36,859 nt of DNA, taken from Synechococcales cyanobacterium CNB. GTDB lineage: Bacteria > Planctomycetota > Phycisphaerae > Phycisphaerales > UBA1924. The stretch covers positions 1 through 36,859 of the forward strand of contig SZOZ01000014.1 of NCBI GenBank assembly GCA_030263455.1. Reading direction: 5' to 3'. The number at the start of each line of letters is the position of its first letter. The stretch's first letter is position 1. A program made the position numbers and the translations under genes. Below are positions 23,625-31,389 of the stretch, in pieces. The notes under the pieces are model-generated. The model ran no database searches and had not been told where the DNA came from. It was given only the letters and a program-made list of their open reading frames with translations.

Positions 23625-25238
23625 GTGAACGCCAACGGCTTCGCCACGCTCGACTGGATCGCCCTCGGCGCCTACTTCGCCCTGCTCCTCGCCAGCGGCG
23701 TGTGGTTCGCACGCAGGACACAGCGAACAACCGAAGACTACTTCCTCGGCGGGCGACGAATGCCCGTCTGGGCCGTCGCGGTCTCCATCGTCGCCACCAG
23801 CCTCTCCGCGGCGTCCTTCATCGGCGTGCCCGAGGCGGGCTTCAGGTCCGATCTCACCTACCTCACGACCAACCTGGGCCTGGTGATCGCCGCCGTCATC
23901 ATCGCTGTCTTCTTCATCCCCGCCTTTTACCGCTCGCGCGTGCAGACTGTCTACGAACTCCTCGGCCGACGATTCGGTCAGCCCGCAACCGTCGCCACCA
24001 GCGCGGCCTACCTCGTCGGACGCGTCATGGCCAGCGGCGCTCGCGTCTACATCGGCGCCATCCCCGCATCGCTCGTCCTCTTCGGCGACACACAACCACT
24101 CCATCTCCTGGGCGCCATCGCCGTCGTCTCGGCCGTCGGCATCGCCTACACCTTCGTCGGCGGGGTCGCCAGCGTCATCTGGACCGACGCCATCCAGATG
24201 CTCGTCTTCGTCGGCGCCTGCGCCCTCGCCGTTGTCCTCATCCGCGCGGATATCCCCGCTTCAAACGCCGACATCATCGCCGCGTGGAGCACCGGCGCCC
24301 CCGACGGCGGCTCCAAACTCCGGCTCTTCGACCTCTCCCCCGACCCCTCCAGGCAGTTCACGCTCCTCGCCTCGCTCGTCGGCTTCACACTGCTCGGGCT
24401 GGCTTCCTACGGCGCGGACCAGGACCTCGTCCAACGCATGCTCACCTGCAAGGACGCCAAACGCGGCTCCTGGTCCGTCATCTCCGGCATCCTCCTCGGC
24501 ATCCCCTCCGTCGCCCTCTTCCTCCTCGTCGGCCTGCTCCTCTGGATCTACTACGCACGACCCGACCTCATGGGCGAGAACACCCCCCCCTCCGTGCCCG
24601 ACGACTCCCGGCAGGTCTTCCTCCGCTACATCATCGACCGCCTCCCCCCCGGCGTCACCGGCGTCATGATGGCCGGACTCTTCGCAGCAGCGCTCAGCAG
24701 CCTCAACTCCACCATCAACGCCATGAGCGGCGCCTTCATCAACGACCTCTACCGGCGCATCGTGCCCCGCCGCGACGAACGCCACTACCTCCGCGCAGGC
24801 CGCGCCGCCGTCGTCGCCACGGGACTCGTCCTCTGCGCTTTCGCCTCCTTCTGCGTCTTCTGGCAACGGGCGCACGACCACGCCGGCGGCGGGGGTCTCC
24901 TCGGCTTCGCCCTCAACGTCATGGTCTTCGCTTACGCAGGGATCGCCGCCGTCTTTGTCACCGCTCTCTTCACCCGCCGCGGAAGCAACGCCAGCGTCAT
25001 TGCCGCGCTCATCACCGGCTTCATCGTCGTCCTCGTCGTGCAGCCCAACGCCATGAACCTGTGGACCGCGTGGACGACCTGGGCACGCCCGCTCGCGGGC
25101 GTCTCCCTCGCCTTCCCCTGGCAACTCACCCTCGGCTTCGCCGCCGCCTTCGCCGTCTGCCTCCTCGGCCGCGCACACCCGGCGAACCGCGACCGTGGGG
25201 GAGCGGTTCCCACGAGTTCCAACGAGCCGAAACCGTGA
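23625..25238 (+). CDS. Sodium:solute symporter (SSS family)
   Basis: The 537-residue protein has about 13 hydrophobic segments. Family signposts are TTEDYFLGGRRMPVWAVAVSIVATSLSAASFIGVP (about 34-68), TVYELLGRRFG, GGVASVIWTDAIQMLVFV and GLFAAALSSLNSTINAMSGAFINDLYRR (about 349-376), matching SSS transporters that couple Na+ to uptake of sugars, amino acids, organic acids or nucleosides. The substrate cannot be read from sequence. The GTG start has no ribosome binding site. The last 17 or so residues (ANRDRGGAVPTSSNEPKP) come from a dispersed DNA repeat. The gene converges with topoisomerase VI B at 16 nt. Confidence 0.9.
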   Translation: MNANGFATLDWIALGAYFALLLASGVWFARRTQRTTEDYFLGGRRMPVWAVAVSIVATSLSAASFIGVPEAGFRSDLTYLTTNLGLVIAAVIIAVFFIPAFYRSRVQTVYELLGRRFGQPATVATSAAYLVGRVMASGARVYIGAIPASLVLFGDTQPLHLLGAIAVVSAVGIAYTFVGGVASVIWTDAIQMLVFVGACALAVVLIRADIPASNADIIAAWSTGAPDGGSKLRLFDLSPDPSRQFTLLASLVGFTLLGLASYGADQDLVQRMLTCKDAKRGSWSVISGILLGIPSVALFLLVGLLLWIYYARPDLMGENTPPSVPDDSRQVFLRYIIDRLPPGVTGVMMAGLFAAALSSLNSTINAMSGAFINDLYRRIVPRRDERHYLRAGRAAVVATGLVLCAFASFCVFWQRAHDHAGGGGLLGFALNVMVFAYAGIAAVFVTALFTRRGSNASVIAALITGFIVVLVVQPNAMNLWTAWTTWARPLAGVSLAFPWQLTLGFAAAFAVCLLGRAHPANRDRGGAVPTSSNEPKP

Positions 25239-25246
25239 GCGCGAGG
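25183..25246 (+). repeat. Copies 2a and 2b of the dispersed GCCGCGACCGTGAGGGA repeat
   Basis: Copy 2a (25183-25206) matches the 8084-8108 copy with two mismatches in about 23 nt; copy 2b (25221-25246, CGAGCCGAAACCGTGAGCGC) is degenerate. They span the last codons and stop of the symporter gene, so the element contributes its C-terminus. Confidence 0.5.
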
Positions 25247-25254
25247 TCCCTTGT

Positions 25255-27375
25255 TCAGAACAACCCTGGCCCATCCTCCACCGACGCCAACTTCCCACCC
25301 ACCAGCCGCATCCGCGGCTTGGCCCGACGCGCCGGCTTGGGCGCGCTCCGCGCACCACCGCTCTCCCGCGTCGCCTCCCGAGGCTCCTTCGCGCTCGCTC
25401 GCCTCTTCCCCCCCCCACTGGGCCGGCTCTGTGCGCCGCCCTCCTCCGGCGCGGCCGGCGCGTCGCTCCCCCCCGGCCCCCCGCCCCGATCCACGACGAT
25501 CACCCCGTCGTCCTCCTCCCCGGGCTCGGGGCGGGACTTCACCACCCGCCCCTCCTCGTCCAGCACCGCGTCCGCCACCGCCGTCCGCCGACGCGCCTGC
25601 TCCAGCAGCGCGGCGTACAGCCGATCCGCGTCCGTTCCCGTGATCGCGTGGCACGCCTTCGCCACCTCGCCTACGTACCGCTCGAACACGCCCCGCCGCT
25701 CACTCTCACGCTTCATGTGCTGCCGCTTGCGCACGTACGCTCCCAGCTTCCGCCCGCACTCCTGCAGCGCGAGTTTCATCTCCCTGCGAATCTCGTCGTA
25801 GTCCGCGATCGCCTCCTTGCTCTCGCTCGTGAACGGCACCCACACGCTCGCCATGTGGATCATCACCACCAGCGGCCCAACCGGCAGCGACCCCCGCGGC
25901 TGCCCGAGCCCGTAGTTCTTCCACGACGTCTCCACCACGCTCTTGAACGCGCAGCACGCCGACTGCTGATACAGCAGCGGCACACGGTTCGCAAACCGGA
26001 TCACCCGCGCCGGCTCCTCCGCCGGCAGGTCGCCCCCGAACGCCACCGCCGCCTCGATCTGGAACGGGTTGCCGCGGTACACCGCCGGCTCCCGCGTCGA
26101 TGCCGCGTAAAACTCCGCACGCACCCCCTTGAGCATCCCCGCCAGCAACTGCCGGACCCCGATCGGCGCCAGGCAGTCCGTAGGCGGCGGCCTCAACTTC
26201 ACGCCCTGCAACGCCGTGTACAACCGCTCCGCAGTCTCCGTGTCGATCGTCTTCAGCCACGTGTGCCCGCTCAGTTTCGTCCCGTTCACGCTCGCCTTCG
26301 CGCACACCTCGCCCACCACCACCGGCGTTACCCGGCTGAACTCCTCCTTCAGAAAACCGCCCAGCTGCGCCGCCTTCGCGTTCTTCAGCATCGTCAGGAA
26401 CGTGCCCAGCTCCACCCCGTACGGGTGCGGCCGGATCTCCTTCGGCTCCGGCGGCAACGACCCCACCGTCCGCGGGTACACGACCCGATCCACCAGCGCC
26501 GTCGTCCGATCGAACCCCGTGTCCGCGGCGTTCCCCCCCGAAGCCGCCGAGTCCTCACCATCGCCAAGCCCCCAGCTCCCCTGCTCCCGCTCCGCGCTCT
26601 CCGCGTCACCCTCCGCGGACTCCGCGCTCTTCCCGGGAGGCACGAACGTGATCGAAGCGTGCGGGTTCGCGATCGCCGTCTGCTCCAGGTATTCCTCGAC
26701 GCTCGCCCTCCCGCGCGCGTACCGCGCCTCCAGCTCCACCGTCACGCTCGTCCCCGTTCCCGTCGAACTCGCGTAGAACTCCTCCGTCTCCCGGTCCACC
26801 GTCACCTCGGGCCGGTTCTTCGTCGTGTCCATCGCCAGCTCGATGTGGTGCGCCGGCTTCTTCGGGTTCGGCCGCGTCAGGATCACCATCGGCTTGCCCG
26901 TCGTCATCAGCCCGTACATCCCCGCCGCAGATATGCCGATCCCCTGCTGCCCACGGCTCATCTTCAGCCGATGGAACTTCGACCCGTACAGCAGCTTCCC
27001 GAAGATGTTCTCCACCTGCCGGCGCACGATCCCAGGCCCGTTGTCCCGCACCGTCACCCGGTACCGCCCCGACTTGCTCGCCGAGGGGGGGGGCGACACC
27101 TCCACGATCTCCACCAGCAGGTCCGGCAGAATCCCCGCCTCCTCGCACGCGTCCAGCGCGTTGTCCACCGCCTCCTTCACCGTCGTCAGCAGCGCCTTGC
27201 GCGGGTTGTCGAACCCGAGCAGGTGACGGTTCTTCGCGAAGAACTCCGACACCGAGATCTCACGCTGCTTCTCCGCCATCGCCTCCGCGGCCAGCAGCGG
27301 CGCGCCCGAGCCGCCGCCTCGACGAGAACGCCCCACCGTCGAACCCGTGCTCGCCCTGCCCCGTTTCGTCGGCAT
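25255..27375 (-). CDS. top6B: DNA topoisomerase VI subunit B (type IIB)
   Basis: The product is 706 residues from ATG 27375 (GGGAGG 5 nt upstream). It has the GHKL ATPase motifs: [17 protein letters not shown] (68-84, N box), DNGPGI (111-116, G1) and [14 protein letters not shown] (142-155, G2), preceded by [24 protein letters not shown] typical of Topo VI B. The transducer part includes [44 protein letters not shown]. Subunit B binds ATP and gates strand passage, while cleavage needs subunit A (Spo11-like), which is not adjacent. A 43-residue low-complexity insert (248-290) and a Gly/Ala/Arg-rich tail of about 130 residues are additional. Topo VI is mainly archaeal and plant but is also found in some bacteria. 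Confidence 0.93.
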   Translation of the reverse strand: MPTKRGRASTGSTVGRSRRGGGSGAPLLAAEAMAEKQREISVSEFFAKNRHLLGFDNPRKALLTTVKEAVDNALDACEEAGILPDLLVEIVEVSPPPSASKSGRYRVTVRDNGPGIVRRQVENIFGKLLYGSKFHRLKMSRGQQGIGISAAGMYGLMTTGKPMVILTRPNPKKPAHHIELAMDTTKNRPEVTVDRETEEFYASSTGTGTSVTVELEARYARGRASVEEYLEQTAIANPHASITFVPPGKSAESAEGDAESAEREQGSWGLGDGEDSAASGGNAADTGFDRTTALVDRVVYPRTVGSLPPEPKEIRPHPYGVELGTFLTMLKNAKAAQLGGFLKEEFSRVTPVVVGEVCAKASVNGTKLSGHTWLKTIDTETAERLYTALQGVKLRPPPTDCLAPIGVRQLLAGMLKGVRAEFYAASTREPAVYRGNPFQIEAAVAFGGDLPAEEPARVIRFANRVPLLYQQSACCAFKSVVETSWKNYGLGQPRGSLPVGPLVVMIHMASVWVPFTSESKEAIADYDEIRREMKLALQECGRKLGAYVRKRQHMKRESERRGVFERYVGEVAKACHAITGTDADRLYAALLEQARRRTAVADAVLDEEGRVVKSRPEPGEEDDGVIVVDRGGGPGGSDAPAAPEEGGAQSRPSGGGKRRASAKEPREATRESGGARSAPKPARRAKPRMRLVGGKLASVEDGPGLF

Positions 27376-27555
27376 CCCTGCCTCCCGATCCAACCCCCGA
27401 TTCGGAACACGATAGGGTCTGCACGACCGCAAACCCCCCAGTTTCACGCCCGCAACGCCGACACCCACTCCCTCTCTCGGTCGGACGAACCAGGGTTCGC
27501 GCAGTTTTAGCGTCTTTCCGCACCAAGCGTCGGCACACACGCCAGCCCTACCGGA

Positions 27556-27561
27556 TAGCCT
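27556..27561 (+). promoter_or_regulatory. TAGCCT -10-like element of the PEP-CTERM gene
   Basis: TAGCCT would place transcription start near 27568, exactly where the first leader hairpin begins (27569). No clear -35 is seen. Confidence 0.3.
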
Positions 27562-27568
27562 ATGGCCC

Positions 27569-27673
27569 GCCGATCGTTCTTCCGTTCACGATCGGCCCAT
27601 GGCAGGAGAGATCACCGGATCGCGCAGCGCACCGGCGCCGTTGCCGGCGCGGACGATCCGCCCCCGCTGGGGG
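27569..27673 (+). promoter_or_regulatory. Structured mRNA leader of the PEP-CTERM gene (three hairpins)
   Basis: Three consecutive structures precede the gene. Hairpin 1: GCCGATCG (27569-27576) with CGATCGGC (27589-27596), 8 bp, 12-nt loop. Structure 2: outer stem CGGATCG (27616-27622) with CGATCCG (27654-27660), enclosing CGC/GCG and CCGGC (27632-27636)/GCCGG (27643-27647). Hairpin 3: CCCCC (27661-27665) with GGGGG (27669-27673). The CGATC segments of 1 and 2 could also pair with each other. The ribosome binding site (CAGGAGAG, 27691-27698) lies 18 nt downstream. The rest of the 330-nt divergent gap (27376-27555) shows nothing clear. Confidence 0.5.
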
Positions 27674-27705
27674 AGAAGCACGCACACACGCAGGAGAGAC
27701 AAGAG

Positions 27706-28341
27706 ATGAAGAACCTGATCGCTCTGTTCGCCGCCGCCGGCATCGCCTCCGCGGCCAACGCCGACGTCCTCGCCAACTGGACCTTCGAAGTCAGCGTTCC
27801 CGCCGACGCCGGCCCACACGCCGCCGAAGCCGGCATCTACGGCGGCGACGCCACCGGGTTCCACGTCAGCCAGGCCACCGTCTACTCCAACCCCGTCGGC
27901 AACGGCTCGCTCGAATCCTTCTCGTCCAACAACTGGACCGAGAACGACTGGTACCAGTTCACCACCTCCACCATCGGCTACCAGGACATCACCTTCGGAT
28001 GGAGCCAGACCAGAAGCTCCACCGGCCCCGGAGACTTCCGCGTCCAGTTCAGCAACGACGGCGTCAACTTCTCCGACCTCATGAACTACACCATCGACGC
28101 CATCACCTGGTCCAGCGTCTCCTTCAACCCCGACTCCGTCTTCGGACCTATCGCCCTCCCCGCCGCCGCCGACAACCAGGGCACCATCTACGTCCGCCTC
28201 ACCAGCAACGTCACCACCGCCTCCGCAGGCACCAACCGAGTCGATGACATCATCATCAGCGGCACCCTCATCCCCGCCCCCGGCGCGCTGGCCCTCGTCG
28301 CGCTCTCCGGCCTCGTCGCCGCTCGCCGCCGCCGCAACTGA
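27706..28341 (+). CDS. Secreted protein with PEP-CTERM-like sorting signal
   Basis: The product is 211 residues from ATG 27706 (CAGGAGAG upstream); an in-frame ATG at 27562 sits on the promoter and would bury the signal peptide. Residues 1-20 (MKNLIALFAAAGIASAANAD) are a signal peptide with an Ala-rich cleavage region. The mature part is a beta-rich, Ser/Thr/Asn-rich domain (WTFEVSVP..., FRVQFSNDGVNFSDL, TIYVRLTSN) similar in style to jelly-roll surface proteins of Planctomycetes. The C-terminus, IPAPGALALVALSGLVAARRRRN, has the motif-hydrophobic segment-basic tail plan of PEP-CTERM signals, with PAPG where PEP is usual. Export and processing by an exosortase is inferred; no exosortase gene is in the window. 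Confidence 0.85.
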   Translation: MKNLIALFAAAGIASAANADVLANWTFEVSVPADAGPHAAEAGIYGGDATGFHVSQATVYSNPVGNGSLESFSSNNWTENDWYQFTTSTIGYQDITFGWSQTRSSTGPGDFRVQFSNDGVNFSDLMNYTIDAITWSSVSFNPDSVFGPIALPAAADNQGTIYVRLTSNVTTASAGTNRVDDIIISGTLIPAPGALALVALSGLVAARRRRN

Positions 28342-28368
28342 TCCAACAAACCTCGCTCGACATCCCCG

Positions 28369-28397
28369 AGGGCGACCGGTCCAAACCCGGTCGCCCT
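28369..28397 (+). terminator. Intrinsic terminator of the PEP-CTERM gene
   Basis: AGGGCGACCGG (28369-28379) pairs perfectly with CCGGTCGCCCT (28387-28397) over a 7-nt loop, 27 nt after the stop, and is followed by TT. This is the best Rho-independent-like terminator in the window. Confidence 0.8.
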
Positions 28398-28487
28398 TTG
28401 CATTGCGCCCCTCACTCCTCTCCGTGGCGCGGCCCGCCGCTTCCGAGGCCGGGCCTTGCACGCCGCATCTCCCCCTCTCCAACCCCC

Positions 28488-28493
28488 TACACT
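28488..28493 (+). promoter_or_regulatory. TACACT -10-like element before the PilT-type gene
   Basis: TACACT lies in a C-rich stretch 38 nt before the GTG start. It matches the hexamer found before the GT39 and dacA genes. Confidence 0.35.
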
Positions 28494-28531
28494 CCCCCAG
28501 CCTCACCCCCGGGTGGAGAAAGGCGGCCTCG

Positions 28532-29662
28532 GTGCTCACCGGCAGCCTCACCATCCAGCGACTCCTCGCGTCGATGAAGAAACTCGACGCCTCCGATCTC
28601 CACATCAAGGTCGGCCTGCCCCCCGTCTACCGCGTCGGCGGACGCCTCAGGCCCATCGATTCCCCCCCCCTCTCCGCCGACGAGTGCGACCACCTCCTCG
28701 ATCCCATCCTCACCCCCGGACAGCGGCAGCGATTCGAAGACGTCGGCAACCTCGACTTCGCCTGGCACCTCCCCGACGGCGACCGCTTCCGCATCGACAT
28801 GTTCCGCTCCGGCAACCACGTCCACGCCGCCATCCGCCGCGTCAAGGCCGAAATCCCCAGCTACGAGGAACTCCACCTCCCACCCGTCTACTCCCAGGTC
28901 GTCGAACGCGAGAACGACGGACTCATCCTCATCTGCGGCGTCACCGGCAGCGGAAAGTCCTCCACCATCGCCGCCATGGTCGAGCAGATCAACCGCACCC
29001 AGGACGTCAACATCATCACCATCGAAGACCCCGTCGAATACCGCTTCATCCCCAAAAAGGCCATCATCTCCCAGCGCGAAGTCGGCATCGACATCGACTC
29101 CTTCAAGACCGCGCTCCGCTTCGTCGTCCGACAGGACCCAGACGTCATCTTCATCGGAGAGATGCGCGACGCCGAGACCGTCCTCGCCGGCATCCAGGCC
29201 GCCGAGACCGGACACCTCGTCTTCGCCACACTCCACACCGCAGACACCATGCAGTCCCTCGCCCGGATGCTCGAGTTCTTCCCGCCCGACGAGCGCGACT
29301 TCATCCGCTCCTCCCTCGCCAACACCGTCAAGTGCGTCTGCGCCCAGAAACTCATCCCCGCACTCCCTACCTTTGAGACCAAGGTCGTCCCCGCCTGCGA
29401 AATCCTGCTCTCCAACGCCGTCGTCCGCGACAAGATCCGCGAGGGCGAGGACGCCGACCTCCCCGCCATCATCAGCGGCTCGCGCGCCGAGGGCATGAGC
29501 TCCTTCACCACCGCCCTCGCCGACCTCGTCGAGAAGGAGTGGATCGACCTCCAGACCGCGCGCCAGTACGCCCCCAACCGCGACGCCCTCGAGAGCATCC
29601 TTAAGGGCGTCGAGGTCAAGGCCGCCACGCTCGTCCACCGCATCAAGGGCGGCGGCGCCTGA
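28532..29662 (+). CDS. Type IV pilus retraction ATPase (PilT/PilU family)
   Basis: The product is 376 residues from GTG 28532, with AAAGG 8 nt upstream; ATG 28574 (MKKLDASDLH) would drop 14 residues and cut the typical N-terminal helix. The PAS-like N-domain ASDLHIKVGLPPVYRVGGRLRPI is followed by Walker A ICGVTGSGKSSTIAAMV (about 139-155), the Asp box IITIEDPVEY, the Walker B region DPDVIFIGEMRD, the His box ATLHTAD and VCAQKLIP. This set identifies the pilus/secretion ATPase superfamily and the PilT branch. The hexamer drives disassembly of type IV pili at the inner membrane. No pilin or other pil gene is in the window. Confidence 0.9.
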   Translation: MLTGSLTIQRLLASMKKLDASDLHIKVGLPPVYRVGGRLRPIDSPPLSADECDHLLDPILTPGQRQRFEDVGNLDFAWHLPDGDRFRIDMFRSGNHVHAAIRRVKAEIPSYEELHLPPVYSQVVERENDGLILICGVTGSGKSSTIAAMVEQINRTQDVNIITIEDPVEYRFIPKKAIISQREVGIDIDSFKTALRFVVRQDPDVIFIGEMRDAETVLAGIQAAETGHLVFATLHTADTMQSLARMLEFFPPDERDFIRSSLANTVKCVCAQKLIPALPTFETKVVPACEILLSNAVVRDKIREGEDADLPAIISGSRAEGMSSFTTALADLVEKEWIDLQTARQYAPNRDALESILKGVEVKAATLVHRIKGGGA

Positions 29663-29706
29663 CGCCCCGTCATCCCCCCCCTCGGGGCGGGGCCGCGCGG
29701 GCCCCG
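29663..29706. terminator. Tandem hairpins between convergent genes
   Basis: CGCCCCG (29663-29669) pairs with CGGGGCG (29683-29689), and CGGGGCC (29688-29694) with GGCCCCG (29700-29706) over GCGCG. They fill the 52-nt gap between the pilT and PIN-TRAM genes and can stop both transcripts. Confidence 0.65.
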
Positions 29707-29714
29707 TCTCATCC

Positions 29715-30956
29715 CTACCGCCTTGGATTCCTCTTCCGGTTCGCCCGCGCAGGCCCATGCGGCGGGAACGGCCCCCGCTCTGCCGCGGGCGCACCCTCCA
29801 CCGCAGCCTCCTCACGCGCCGCTTCCCCCTGCTCAACCTCCGGGGTGCTGTCCCCCGCCGCACCCGCAAGCCGCGCGAAGATCATCCGGCCCGCGCTCGT
29901 CTGCAGGCTGCTCGTCACCACCGCCTCGACCTCGCTCCCCACGCGCTCCGCCGCTTCCTCCACCACCACCATCGTCCCGTCCGGCATGTACCCCACGCCC
30001 TGGCTGCGCTGCTCGCCCCGCTTCATCAACTGCACGCGCAGCGTCTCGCCCGCCAGCACGCTCGGCTTGAGCGCGTTCGCCAGGTCGTTCAGGTTCAGCA
30101 CCGGCACGCTGTGGATCGCCGCCACACGCGCCAGACCCGTGTCCGTCGTCACGATCACCGCCGGCAACTGCCGCGCACGCTCCACGAGCATCTGGTCCAC
30201 GCCCACGCCCGGCACCGGCGCCTCGTCGATGCCCACGTCCACCAGCGGGCTGCGCTGCAACTTCGCCACCACCTCCAGCCCGCGACGCCCGCGCGCCCGC
30301 TTCATCCCGTCGCGCGAGTCCGCCAGCGCCTGCAACTCACGCACCACGAACTGCGGGATCAGCACCGGCGCCTGCACGAAACCCGTCCCCGCAACCTCCA
30401 CCACCCGCCCGTCGATCAGCGCGGACGTGTCCAGCAGCAGCGGCCTCGTCCCCCGCATCTGCTTCGCAAACTCCACGTACGGGATCACCAGCCGGAAATC
30501 GTCCTGCGTCTGCAGCACCGTCGAGATGCCCAGGTAGCACAGCGACACCCCCACCAGCACCTTGATCGTCCCCACGATCTCCTTCGGCTCCGCGAAGTCC
30601 CACGACTCCGCCACCAGGTCGATCACGAACCCGAACGCGATCGTCGCCAGCATCCCCGCCATCAGACCGAACACCACCGCCGACAGCGTCGCGATCTTCT
30701 TCCGCGGCGTCAGCAGGTCCACCGCCAGGAACACCACGAACAACGCCAGCGCGGCCGACAGCGGGATGTACCACCGCTCCGCCAGCCAACCCGCCTGCCC
30801 GGCCCCGGCGCCCCCCGCACGCTCGCTCACGCTGATCACGTTCAGCAGCGTCACCGTCAGCAGAAGCACGAAGAACGTCATCCGCACCGCGTTCACCATC
30901 CGCGAACGGTGACGCGCCGCGACCTCCGCCGGAGACAACTCGTGCAGACCGGTCAC
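29715..30956 (-). CDS. YacL-type membrane PIN-TRAM domain protein
   Basis: The 413-residue protein has four hydrophobic segments (about 24-45, 62-84, 90-118, 128-148), then a PIN domain beginning PLLLDTSALIDGRVVEVAGTGF (Asp near 176, with later TTDTGLARVA acidic residues), and a TRAM domain (AGETLRVQLMKRGEQRSQGVGYMPDGTMVVVEEA). The tail is Glu/Ala/Pro-rich and ends in Arg/Lys. This is the YacL arrangement found across bacteria. PIN domains are usually metal-dependent RNases and TRAM domains bind RNA, so a membrane-linked RNA-processing role is likely but unproven. The start region is divergent from ffs. Confidence 0.9.
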   Translation of the reverse strand: MTGLHELSPAEVAARHRSRMVNAVRMTFFVLLLTVTLLNVISVSERAGGAGAGQAGWLAERWYIPLSAALALFVVFLAVDLLTPRKKIATLSAVVFGLMAGMLATIAFGFVIDLVAESWDFAEPKEIVGTIKVLVGVSLCYLGISTVLQTQDDFRLVIPYVEFAKQMRGTRPLLLDTSALIDGRVVEVAGTGFVQAPVLIPQFVVRELQALADSRDGMKRARGRRGLEVVAKLQRSPLVDVGIDEAPVPGVGVDQMLVERARQLPAVIVTTDTGLARVAAIHSVPVLNLNDLANALKPSVLAGETLRVQLMKRGEQRSQGVGYMPDGTMVVVEEAAERVGSEVEAVVTSSLQTSAGRMIFARLAGAAGDSTPEVEQGEAAREEAAVEGAPAAERGPFPPHGPARANRKRNPRR

Positions 30957-31009
30957 GCCACCATCCTACCCAGACCCCGATCTCCGCATACCATCAGGCA
31001 CCGTCGCCC

Positions 31010-31121
31010 CCGCAGGCGGCCGGGCCCGGTGCACGGGTGGCCCGTGAACCTGGTCAGGGCTTGACCGCAGCAGCCATAAGCGGCCGTCATCCGGTGCCCC
31101 CGGTGTCCTGGCCGCCTGCAG
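31010..31121 (+). ncRNA. ffs: Signal recognition particle RNA (bacterial small type)
   Basis: GCAGGCGGCC (31012-31021) and GGCCGCCTGC (31110-31119) form a perfect 10-bp closing helix around a segment of 88 nt. Its centre, GTGAACCTGGTCAGG...GCAGCAGCCATAAGC, is the hallmark Ffh-binding domain: the GTCAGG and AGCAGCC strands of the asymmetric and symmetric loops are both present. Between them the apical part reads GCTTGACCGC instead of the common TCCGGAAGGA, so the GGAA tetraloop is replaced. Intermediate strands CCGG.GCAC.GG and CCGGTGCCCCCGG can pair with bulges. A length of about 110 nt is right for this RNA, which guides membrane protein insertion with Ffh. Confidence 0.88.
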
Positions 31122-31140
31122 GCGCGACGCAACTCAGAGC

Positions 31141-31158
31141 CGCGGGCTTCAGCCCGCG
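31141..31158 (+). terminator. Hairpin downstream of ffs
   Basis: CGCGGGC (31141-31147), loop TTCA, GCCCGCG (31152-31158): a perfect 7-bp stem, 20 nt after the SRP RNA. It probably ends the transcript. The sequence GCGGGCTTCAGCCCGC also resembles a dispersed hairpin repeat. Confidence 0.6.
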
Positions 31159-31351
31159 CTCCTGTGCGCAGCGAGCCTCCGCGAGAAAGCCGCCGAGTAC
31201 GTTTCACTCCACCCATGCCGCACGGCCCGCTCCCCCCGCTCGCTCCTCACCCTTCGCGCCGACCCCTGATCTCCACTCATGCCCCGATGCCCCGTCCCTC
31301 GATGCCTCTCTTCCGTCCAACTCCCCTCCCCGCCCCCCTCCCCTTCTTTCC
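31159..31351. other. Intergenic region, no gene seen
   Basis: This stretch between the ffs terminator and the heptad repeat has no convincing coding frame. It contains loosely repeated words (CCCCGATGCCCCGTCCCTCGAT, partly duplicated ATGCC units near 31278-31310) and a C/T-rich run at 31318-31350. Confidence 0.4.
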
Positions 31352-31389
31352 TATTTGCTATTTGACCATTTGCTATTTGCCATTTGCTC
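31352..31389 (-). repeat. AT-rich heptad repeat at the cinA 3' end
   Basis: On the minus strand, directly at and after the cinA stop, GCAAATG, GCAAATA, GCAAATG, TCAAATA and GCAAATA units follow each other. It is one of very few AT-rich stretches in the window. Confidence 0.6.

Noticed and set aside
27562-27705. In-frame upstream ATG 27562 as the start of the PEP-CTERM protein
   Set aside because: It abuts the -10-like element, adds an Arg/His-rich stretch and would hide a clean signal peptide starting at 27706, which has its own ribosome binding site.
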